Assembly (NCBI GenBank): GCA_021323355.1
Contig: JAJONK010000456.1
Location: 1 to 5,725, forward strand
Direction: 5' to 3'
DNA length: 5,725 bases
Source: Deltaproteobacteria bacterium
GTDB taxonomy: Bacteria; Desulfobacterota; Binatia; UBA9968
The notes beneath the pieces are model-generated. The model did not search any database. It saw only the letters and a program-made list of their open reading frames with translations, and had not been told where the DNA came from. Made by a program: the position numbers and the translations under genes. Of the stretch, positions 1 through 5,170 are shown in pieces; within the stretch, counting starts at the first letter, position 1; every line of letters begins with the position of its first letter.

Positions 1-830
1 AGCCGGCCCATTCCGGGATAAGCAAAAACAGTTTCGACCACAGTCGAACCGCCGATTACGCGCGGCATCGTTACCGCGATAATGGTGACTACGGGAATGA
101 GCGCGTTCTTCAAAGCATGACGGCCGATCACGGTCTGTTCGCTCAACCCCTTGGCCCGGGCCGTCGTCAAATAGTCCTGCCGCAGCACCTCCAGCAAACT
201 TGAACGCATAAATCGCTGCACCTGAATGATCTCCGAAATCGCCAGCACCGACACCGGCAATATGAGATGTTTCACCCAATCGACCGTCGCTTCCCAGGTG
301 CCCGGCGTCAGGTCGGGATTGACAATGCCGGAAGTAGGCAACCATCCTAGTTTCACGGAGAAAAGGATGATCAGCATCAACCCGAGCCAGAACGCCGGAA
401 CCGAATAGGCGACAAAGGTCAGCGCCGTCAGCAGGTAATCGCCGATGGAATATTGCCGAACCGCGGAAAAAATTCCCAAGGCGATTGCGATCAGTTTGCC
501 GATGACCACAGCCGTGATCGTCAGCACCAGAGTATTCTTCAACGCCGGAATAATGATATCGATCACCGGCTGTCCATACTCGCGCGAGTAACCGGGGTTC
601 AGTTGAAGCAACTGCCAGAGCCACTTCCAATATTGAATGTAGAAAGGATCGTCGAAACCGTAGAGCTTGCGCAACCGTTCATAATCTTCCGGACGAAGGT
701 TGGGGATTCCCTCGAGCATTCGGTAGAGCGGATCCCCTGGCATGGAATAGAGCAGGAAAAAAATCAGAGCGGAGACGAAGAAGAGCAGCGGCACGAGCTG
801 GATCAGACGACGGAAAATATATAGGGACAT
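1..830 (-). CDS. ABC transporter permease, DppB/OppB type (3' end missing)
   Basis: Inner-membrane permease of a dipeptide/oligopeptide/nickel-type (family 5) ABC importer; it would form half of the translocation channel. The 276 visible residues run off the left edge; complete relatives are about 305-340 residues. Seen in order: an N-terminal membrane segment at about residues 8-29 after MSLYIFRR, the PGDP motif at 31-34, a periplasmic LYGFDDP segment at 56-62, membrane segments near 98-123, 133-160 and 187-204, VPAFWLG at 144-150 and GWLPTSG at 162-168. The cytoplasmic EAA loop that docks on the ATPase is clear at 219-248, with ARAKGLS followed by KNALIP, then VVETVFAYPGMG at 264-275. The start is the only reasonable one: an in-frame stop lies at 840-842. 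No good ribosome binding site precedes it. The gene lies 183 bases downstream of its binding-protein gene, separated by repeat element A. Transported substrate cannot be told from the permease. Confidence 0.93.
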   Translation of the reverse strand, partial: MSLYIFRRLIQLVPLLFFVSALIFFLLYSMPGDPLYRMLEGIPNLRPEDYERLRKLYGFDDPFYIQYWKWLWQLLQLNPGYSREYGQPVIDIIIPALKNTLVLTITAVVIGKLIAIALGIFSAVRQYSIGDYLLTALTFVAYSVPAFWLGLMLIILFSVKLGWLPTSGIVNPDLTPGTWEATVDWVKHLILPVSVLAISEIIQVQRFMRSSLLEVLRQDYLTTARAKGLSEQTVIGRHALKNALIPVVTIIAVTMPRVIGGSTVVETVFAYPGMGR

Positions 831-837
831 AAAATAG

Positions 838-1007
838 GTTCAAAGGTTCAACGTTCAATAGTTCAACGTCAGAACCGACGGGAAGAGTCGTTCAACATTC
901 AAAGGATCTGGATTGAAGATCTAGAATTGCTGGGTAACGGCTAGAGATTCGCAATGCTAGCTTCTACAGTCTGACGTTGAACGTTGGAACGGTTGAACTG
1001 TTGAACG
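838..1007. repeat. Intergenic nested inverted repeat, element A (GTTCAA/CGTCAGA type)
   Basis: The whole gap between binding protein and permease is an imperfect palindrome. The left arm carries GTTCAA at 838, 846, 853 and 861 (steps of 7-8 bases), with another at 890; the right arm carries the complement TTGAAC at 977, 993 and 1001. The innermost part is a perfect 13-base pair, GTTCAACGTCAGA (861-873) against TCTGACGTTGAAC (970-982). Outside it the arms match with a one-base slip. A second hairpin is nested inside: CTAGAATTGC at 921-930 pairs 9 of 10 with GCAATGCTAG at 951-960. It shares its design with the repeat at 3634-3748. No open reading frame and no U-run typical of a terminator is seen. 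Role unknown; a dispersed REP/MITE-like element or an RNA hairpin tuning permease expression are both possible. Confidence 0.75.
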
Positions 1008-1013
1008 AGCGTT

Positions 1014-2719
1014 TTAGGTCTTATCCCACTGCTGCATGTTCCAACTGCTAGAGTTTTGCCCGCCGCTTTCCTGCCGCGGCGTCACTCCGGTGAGGCCTCT
1101 TTTCACCACGAGGATTTCCGGCGAGTAGTACAGCGGCAGGTGCGGCAGCGCTTCAGTAAACATTTTGAGAAAGTCCAGTTGCAGCTGCTCGGAGCGCGCC
1201 TCCGGGATGATCGAATTGATCTCGTCCAGAATCTCGTCTTTACGCGGATCATTCCAACCGGAGACGTTTTCTGGAGCATACTTGTTCTCGGCCGTGGGAA
1301 TGTTCTTGGTGTGAAACCGTTCGGGCCATTCTTCCACTGTAACGTTGTGCGAACCGATGAACGCGCCGGGCCAACGGTTGCGGTTATCCGCTGAGTTGAG
1401 CAACCGGTTCGGCAGATTTTTGATATTGCCGCGCACGCCGATCTTCTTCCAGTAATCGGCGATGATCGCCTGGGCCTGCTCATGATCGCGCCGTTCGGCG
1501 GTGACACGGAATTCGAACTCCATCCGCTCGCCTTTAGCATTCGTCAAAATGCCGTCGGAGCCCGGCTTCCAGCCGGCCTCGGCGAGAAGTTTTTTTGCCC
1601 GTTCCGGGTCGTACTTATAGATGGTCACCGTCGACAACGCTTTTTTGTAAGTCTTGCGGACCCGCGACAGCGGGATATCCGAAACCACTTTCTCTCCCCT
1701 AAACATGTTCTGCACCATCGCGTCGCGGTCTATGGCATGCAGCAACGCACGGCGCACACTGACATCACTGAACAGCGGGTTGTCGCGGCTCAGGTTGAGC
1801 CAGGTCCAGGAGGCAGGGCTGATATGCACTTTGCCTTTTCCCCCCTTTTCCCACTGATCGCGCAGGATCATCGCGCCATCGAAAGAAATAGTGCTGCGCA
1901 TGCACAGATCCACTTCTCCGGCCAGCACCGCCGCAAGATTGGTATTGTTGTCCTCGACGGTTTTGTAAGTTACCCGGTCGATCTTGGGCTTGCCGAGCGC
2001 GAAGTCGTTGAAAGCTTCGAGCTCCATGCGGCTGCCGGCGTCCCATTCCACGACGCGGTATGCCCCGGCGCCGATGAAGTTTTTGTTCCAATAAGGCGAA
2101 TTGGCAAATGCCTTCATATCGCCGGCGTTGAAGGCTTCCTGCAACAGGTGGCGCGGAAAGGCGCGCACGTGAGTGTACTGGATCGCATAAGCCTCGTTGT
2201 AGAGATCATTCCAATGAATCACGAGGGTGCGATCGTCTGGCGTTTCGATCTTTGAAATCATTTCCGGCACGAGCCGATCCGGCATAGGAAATTGCGGATG
2301 TTTCGCAATCTGCCAGCCAAACTCGAAATCTTTGGAAGTGTACGGCTTGCCGTTATAGACCGTGATCATGGTTTTTTTCTGAGGATCGATCTTCCACGTT
2401 CCCTTTTTAACCGACGGCAGTTCCTCGGCCAGCACCGGTACGCGTTCGAGAGTTGCAGGGTTTTGACCGACCAGGCCCGCATCCACCATGGACACATGCT
2501 CTGTCTCGCGACGATTGTGATAGCCGAGACTCGTCACTTGACGCTCGCCATGAATGATGATTCTTTTTCGCGCCGGCTGAGCGGCAAAGCAAAGAGTGGC
2601 GCTTTCGGCCACGGCAGAGTGCCCAGCGCCGCCGCGCTCGTGCCGGCCAATTTGATGAATTGCCGCCGGCTCAGATTCCCGCGGGTATTCCTATCTGATT
2701 TCTTGTTCCGGTCTGACAT
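1014..2719 (-). CDS. ABC transporter substrate-binding protein, family 5, Tat-exported (frame broken)
   Basis: Extracytoplasmic solute-binding protein (SBP_bac_5) that would feed the neighbouring DppB-type permease. Mature-domain hallmarks, on the minus strand: SVRRALLHAIDRDAMV (about 1717-1764), AKKLLAEAGWKPG (about 1560-1598) and a C-terminal LPLYYSPEILVVKRGLTGV region. The ATG at 2719 is chosen because GGGAGG lies 7 bases upstream and a promoter sits just before it. It opens a textbook twin-arginine leader, SRRQFIK at residues 17-23, then a small hydrophobic stretch. This leader and the mature domain are in different frames: the leader frame ends at TGA 2534-2536 and the mature frame is -1 to it. 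From 2719 to 1014 is 1706 bases, so one added base gives a clean 568-residue protein, normal for the family. A GTG at 2612 opens the mature frame but would lack the leader. About nine residues before NGKPYTSKDF also look missing. The protein may be inactive, or this may be a sequencing error. Confidence 0.88.
2564..2600 (-). other. Probable one-base deletion (frame break) in the binding-protein gene
   Basis: Both the leader frame and the mature frame are open here, and the sense passes from one to the other. The favoured point is the T run at 2588-2586 on the minus strand: leader codon GCT (2590-2588) and mature-frame codon TTT (2588-2586) share a base, so TTTT reduced to TTT explains the break and restoring it yields a good AxA signal-peptidase site. 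The alternative is the A5 run at 2568-2564, where a lost A would give a leader ending SRREKRIII without a good cleavage site. Which run is at fault cannot be settled from this sequence alone. Confidence 0.7.
2588..2719 (-). other. Twin-arginine (Tat) signal peptide of the binding protein
   Basis: The first 44 codons read MSDRNKKSDRN, then NLSRRQFIKLAG and a weakly hydrophobic AAALG segment ending near LPWPKAPLFA. SRRQFIK matches the Tat consensus S-R-R-x-F-L/I-K fully, so export in a folded state is predicted. If one T is restored after codon 44, the text continues FAAQPARKR, giving an Ala-Phe-Ala cleavage site before AQPA. Tat leaders are known on a subset of family 5 binding proteins; the consensus match is seen directly and the cleavage site is inferred. 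Confidence 0.85.
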
Positions 2720-2726
2720 CGAGTAT

Positions 2727-2732
2727 CCTCCC
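2727..2732 (-). promoter_or_regulatory. Ribosome binding site of the binding-protein gene
   Basis: GGGAGG on the minus strand, 7 bases before the ATG at 2719. It decides the start in favour of the MSDRNKK reading over the in-frame TTG at 2785 and over the leaderless GTG at 2612. Confidence 0.75.
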
Positions 2733-2755
2733 TTACCGCTACGATTGTCGGCATC

Positions 2756-2785
2756 CATATAACTAACCTCGAACTTGAGTGTCAA
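2756..2785 (-). promoter_or_regulatory. Putative sigma-70-type promoter for the transporter unit
   Basis: On the minus strand a perfect -35 TTGACA (2785-2780) is followed, after 18 bases, by TATATG (2761-2756), 4 of 6 to the -10 consensus. Transcription would begin near 2749, leaving about 30 bases of leader with GGGAGG correctly placed. Support is by consensus and position only. Confidence 0.5.
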
Positions 2786-2865
2786 TCGATATGGACCGAT
2801 ACCCTATTTGTTGCCGCGCTGCCGATCAGCCGCTTATGCGGAAATATCTCTGTCACTGGTCTTCC

Positions 2866-2895
2866 TTGACAAGGCTTTAATCGAGGGGATAGAAC
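2866..2895 (+). promoter_or_regulatory. Putative sigma-70-type promoter for the rightward enzyme unit
   Basis: A perfect -35 TTGACA at 2866-2871 and, after 18 bases, TAGAAC at 2890-2895 (4 of 6 to TATAAT). Transcription would begin near 2902, just upstream of the ribosome binding site. It mirrors the leftward promoter, with the same -35 and the same 18-base spacer. The -10 is not strong, which would fit an activated promoter. Confidence 0.45.
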
Positions 2896-2903
2896 AAACA
2901 ATC

Positions 2904-2913
2904 TAATCGATTA
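2904..2913. promoter_or_regulatory. TAATCGATTA palindrome, possible operator
   Basis: A perfect 10-base palindrome at the predicted start of the rightward transcript. The core AATCGA recurs at 2784-2789, touching the leftward -35, and at 2879-2884, between the rightward -35 and -10. Three like sites at the control elements of two divergent promoters suggest one shared regulator, but the sites are short, AT-rich and could occur by chance. No regulator gene is in the window. Confidence 0.3.
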
Positions 2914-2918
2914 AGGAG
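2913..2918 (+). promoter_or_regulatory. Ribosome binding site of the cysteine hydrolase gene
   Basis: AAGGAG with a 6-base spacer to the ATG at 2925; a strong site that fixes the start. Its first base is the last base of the TAATCGATTA palindrome, so a protein bound there could also hinder translation initiation or early transcription. Confidence 0.75.
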
Positions 2919-2924
2919 AAGTCC

Positions 2925-3632
2925 ATGGCAGTGGATAATTTTGAGGATCATTGTTGGAAAGACGTTGTCACCCCGGAAATTCTTAAGACCTACACCCCGT
3001 ATCATCGCGAGACCTTTATCGGCCAGAGACCGGCGCTGCTGGCCATCGATCTTTACAACCTCGCCTATGAAGGCGGCCCTAAAGAGCCTCATGAGCTGGT
3101 CGATACCCATAAGAGCTCATGCGGCGTCTACGCTTACAACGCCATCAAGCCCACCCAGGAACTGTTTGCGCTGGCGCGTTCGCTAAAAATTCCAATCTTC
3201 TACACCACGACGGAAACTCGCAAGGAAGCCAATCCTGATAAGGTTTATGCAACCAACCGGCAGCGGGTTAAGATCGATCCGCAAGCCTTTGAAATCCGCG
3301 AAGAGTTCAAACCCGAAGCCGATGACGTGGTCATCTTCAAGGAGCGCGCCAGCGGCTTCTTCGGCACGCCGCTAATCGCTCATTTGACACAGAAAGGGAT
3401 CGACAGCCTGATCGTCTGTGGCGAAAGCACCAGCGGCTGCGTCCGCGCCAGCTCAGTGGACGGTTATTCGCTGGGATATCACGTTTCGATTGTGGAAGAG
3501 TGCGTCTTTGATCGCAGCCCGCTATCGCACAAGGTCAACCTCTTCGATATGCATCACAAGTACTGCGACGTGATGAAGCTCGATGAAGTAAAAGAAAAGA
3601 TCAAGCAGGAGCGGCCCAGAAACGCTAAGTAA
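2925..3632 (+). CDS. Isochorismatase-family cysteine hydrolase, N-carbamoylsarcosine amidohydrolase-like
   Basis: A 235-residue cytoplasmic hydrolase. The catalytic triad of the family is visible: Asp42 in LLAIDLYN, Lys139 in VIFKERASGFFGTPL and nucleophile Cys172 in CGESTSGCVRAS. The 33-residue Lys-Cys distance equals that of the Arthrobacter N-carbamoylsarcosine amidohydrolase as I recall it (Lys144, Cys177), and the roughly 35-residue N-terminal extension and the tail SHKVNLFDMHHKYCDVM also fit that branch rather than true isochorismatases or nicotinamidases. Family members cleave amide or carbamoyl bonds, releasing ammonia (N-carbamoylsarcosine to sarcosine, CO2 and ammonia; maleamate to maleate and ammonia). 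Here the substrate is unknown. It is the first gene of the rightward unit, with a good ribosome binding site and a candidate promoter. Element B begins two bases after its stop. Confidence 0.9.
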   Translation: MAVDNFEDHCWKDVVTPEILKTYTPYHRETFIGQRPALLAIDLYNLAYEGGPKEPHELVDTHKSSCGVYAYNAIKPTQELFALARSLKIPIFYTTTETRKEANPDKVYATNRQRVKIDPQAFEIREEFKPEADDVVIFKERASGFFGTPLIAHLTQKGIDSLIVCGESTSGCVRASSVDGYSLGYHVSIVEECVFDRSPLSHKVNLFDMHHKYCDVMKLDEVKEKIKQERPRNAK

Positions 3633-3633
3633 C

Positions 3634-3748
3634 AATGTTCAAGTCGGTCAGTCCGTCAAGTCGTTCAAAACGTCAGAGAGGGTGAAACAGAACGTGTTCT
3701 GACGGCTTGAACGGAGCGCAGCGATTGAACGGCTTGAACATTTGAACG
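3634..3748. repeat. Intergenic inverted repeat, element B (GTTCAA/CGTCAGA type)
   Basis: This fills most of the 131-base gap between the cysteine hydrolase and the alpha/beta hydrolase. Outer arms AATGTTCAAG (3634-3643) and CTTGAACATT (3733-3742) are a perfect 10-base pair. Inner arms CGTTCAAAACGTCAGA (3662-3677) and TCTGACGGCTTGAACG (3698-3713) match 14 of 16, with a 20-base loop. GTTCAA occurs at 3637 and 3663 on the left, TTGAAC at 3707, 3725, 3734 and 3742 on the right. The tip, CGTCAGA/TCTGACG, is identical to that of element A. No U-run follows, so a simple terminator is unlikely; the downstream gene shares the strand and would be read through it. Confidence 0.75.
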
Positions 3749-3763
3749 GAAGTATTCCGGCTA

Positions 3764-4558
3764 ATGTATAGCACCGCCAACAGTCTCAAAATCTACTACG
3801 AAGTTTCCGGCGAGGGATTTCCCTTCGTCATGGTCCATGCCAATCCGTTCGATCATAACTTGTGGATGTATCAGATCGCGCACTTCTCGACCTATTTCAA
3901 AGTCATCGCCATCGATATCCGCGGCTACGGTCGTTCGGACAAGCCAAGCACACCATTCACACTAAAAGACATGGCCGACGATGTTCTTGGGGTGTGCCGC
4001 GATGAGGGCGTTACGGAAGCCATTCTGGGCGGCGTGAGTGTCGGCTCAGGAATGGCGCTTCTGCTTGGCCTGGATTATCCGGAACTGTTCAAGGCTCTGA
4101 TCCTGGTCGGCGGCAGCAGTGGTCCGGGCGGCGCCATCGATGAGCGAATTCAGGGTTATACCAAAGTCGGCATCGAGAAATACCACATTCAACACCTGAA
4201 GGAACTGGTCGCGCCGGATTTTCCCCAAACCAAACTCGGCAAATATCTGCTCAACACCTATGTCGAAAGGGATCCGTGGCTCTCCGGAGAATCCATTGCC
4301 CAGATCTTTCGCGCCCGTGGCGGGACCGACATGACGCCGCGGCTCGGATCGATGAAGGTGCCGACATTGGTGATCAACGGTGAATACGACAACTCTCTCA
4401 AAGCCGGCCAACGCACCGCCTCGCTGATTCCGGGCGCCATGCACAGGATCTTGCCGAAAACCGGCCATGCCTGCTGCATCGAAGATCCAGCCGGCTTCGA
4501 TGAGTTCGTCACTGAATTCTTGCGCGCCAATCGTCTCCTGCCGAGTTCGCCGAGTTGA
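3764..4558 (+). CDS. Alpha/beta hydrolase-fold enzyme
   Basis: A 264-residue single-domain hydrolase of usual length for the family, without a signal peptide, so cytoplasmic. In order: strand VMVHANPFD at about 22-30 (oxyanion-hole turn, HAN instead of the usual HG), the DxRGxGxSD motif at 51-59, the nucleophile elbow GVSVG with Ser92 at 90-94, acid Asp209 in INGEYD, and His235 in KTGHACCIEDP. The triad Ser92-Asp209-His235 is complete, so an active enzyme is expected. A cap region lies at about 125-190. Such enzymes include C-C hydrolases of meta-cleavage pathways, lactonases, esterases and formamide hydrolases such as NicD; motifs do not separate these. The ribosome binding site is weak (GGAAG, 11 bases away) and lies in a small hairpin, CGGAA (3747-3751) with TTCCG (3755-3759). 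The gene follows element B and lies 57 bases before the VOC gene. Confidence 0.9.
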   Translation: MYSTANSLKIYYEVSGEGFPFVMVHANPFDHNLWMYQIAHFSTYFKVIAIDIRGYGRSDKPSTPFTLKDMADDVLGVCRDEGVTEAILGGVSVGSGMALLLGLDYPELFKALILVGGSSGPGGAIDERIQGYTKVGIEKYHIQHLKELVAPDFPQTKLGKYLLNTYVERDPWLSGESIAQIFRARGGTDMTPRLGSMKVPTLVINGEYDNSLKAGQRTASLIPGAMHRILPKTGHACCIEDPAGFDEFVTEFLRANRLLPSSPS

Positions 4559-4566
4559 AAGAATTC

Positions 4567-4600
4567 CGCTGCGCTTCTCATCGCTGCGCTGCGCCTGAAC
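4567..4600 (+). repeat. CGCTGCGCT direct repeats, possible remnant of the element B family
   Basis: The 57-base gap before the VOC gene carries CGCTGCGCT at 4567-4575 and 4582-4590, with an overlapping CGCTGCGC at 4587-4594, followed by CTGAACGG. The string ATCGCTGCGCT (4580-4590) also occurs on the opposite strand in element B (3715-3725), next to TTGAACGG. This suggests a decayed relative of the intergenic repeats, but the match is short. Confidence 0.4.
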
Positions 4601-4606
4601 GGCGAG

Positions 4607-4612
4607 AGGAGG
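4607..4612 (+). promoter_or_regulatory. Ribosome binding site of the VOC gene
   Basis: AGGAGG only 3 bases before the ATG at 4616; the overlapping GAGAGG at 4604-4609 gives a more normal 6-base spacer. In-frame ATGs at 4646 and 4664 have no comparable site, so 4616 is kept as the start. Confidence 0.65.
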
Positions 4613-4615
4613 AAC

Positions 4616-5170
4616 ATGACAATCAATATAGATAAATTAAAGAGCATGAATCCTCCCCACGGAATGGACTTTCGTATCGGTAAACTCGGTCATATCGTGC
4701 TGCAGGTCAGCGACCTGGAAAAATCCACCGCTTTTTACACCCAAGTGCTCGGCCTGAGAGTCTCCGACGTTTATCCCGAAACGATGATGCCTGGCGGGAT
4801 GGTTTTCCTGCGCTGCAACACGGACCATCATTGCCTGGCGTTGGTGGGCGCCGGGGAGCGACAAGCGGCTAACCAAGAGCTGCATCACTTCGCCTTTGAA
4901 GTCCCGACACTCGCCGAAGTCATCCGGGCTCGTGATCGCTTGCGCGCCAATCACGTTCAGATCGATTTTGAAGGACGCCGCCGGGCCGGTTGCCAGATCG
5001 CCGTAGAGTTCCGCGATCCGGACAACCATTCGGTGGAAATCTACTGGGGCGTCGATCAAGTCGGCAGCGATGGTCGGGTCCGGCCGCAAAATGAATGGCA
5101 TGGTGTGAAATCGCTGGAGGAAGCTATCGCTCATCCCGTCCCCGGTCAGGACACTCACCTTCCGAAATGA
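4616..5170 (+). CDS. VOC-superfamily protein, extradiol (catechol 2,3-) dioxygenase-like
   Basis: A 184-residue vicinal-oxygen-chelate protein with two beta-alpha-beta-beta-beta modules. Module 1 starts at LGHIVLQVSDLEKSTAFYTQVLGL (about 24-47) and module 2 at LHHFAFEVPTLAEVIRARDRL (about 89-109). Candidate metal ligands sit at the usual places: His26 before IVLQV, His91 before FAFEV and Glu141 in DPDNHSVEIYW. The HHCLALVG stretch at 71-78 resembles the HHSLAL-type segment of ring-cleavage dioxygenases. The 2-His-1-Glu set and the FRDPDNHSVEIYW ending favour an Fe(II)-type dioxygenase over a resistance protein or glyoxalase I, but single-domain VOC proteins are hard to assign. The residues after 145 form a non-conserved tail with VKSLEEAIAHPVP. 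The gene is preceded by a good ribosome binding site and overlaps the next gene by ATGA. Confidence 0.85.
   Translation: MTINIDKLKSMNPPHGMDFRIGKLGHIVLQVSDLEKSTAFYTQVLGLRVSDVYPETMMPGGMVFLRCNTDHHCLALVGAGERQAANQELHHFAFEVPTLAEVIRARDRLRANHVQIDFEGRRRAGCQIAVEFRDPDNHSVEIYWGVDQVGSDGRVRPQNEWHGVKSLEEAIAHPVPGQDTHLPK

Noticed and set aside
453..824. A rightward open frame of 123 codons (and 226-408) at the left end
   Set aside because: It is antisense to the permease, whose membrane segments and EAA loop are unmistakable.
838..1007. CRISPR array
   Set aside because: The GTTCAA units are only 6 bases long, 7-8 bases apart and arranged as inverted arms; there are no 23-40-base repeats with unique spacers and no cas gene.
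831..1013. tRNA or known small RNA gene in the gap
   Set aside because: No cloverleaf, T-loop or acceptor pattern could be found; the pairing is explained by the repeat arms.
1482..2255. Long rightward open frames across the binding-protein gene (also 1056-1394, 1654-1857, 2292-2762)
   Set aside because: They lie opposite a clearly recognised family 5 binding protein, show no domain motif and have no ribosome binding site; they are antisense shadows.
2564..2568. Programmed -1 frameshift at an A5 run
   Set aside because: The codons do not form a classical X-XXY-YYZ heptamer, no downstream stimulating structure is evident, and a binding protein has no known need for two products; a one-base loss is simpler.
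1014..2612. Binding protein starting at GTG 2612 as a 532-residue leaderless protein
   Set aside because: It would lack an export signal although family 5 binding proteins act outside the cytoplasm, and a full Tat leader with promoter and ribosome binding site lies directly upstream in the neighbouring frame.
3662..3713. Rho-independent terminator after the cysteine hydrolase
   Set aside because: The hairpin is long and imperfect with a 20-base loop, and no U-run follows on either strand; the next gene is on the same strand.
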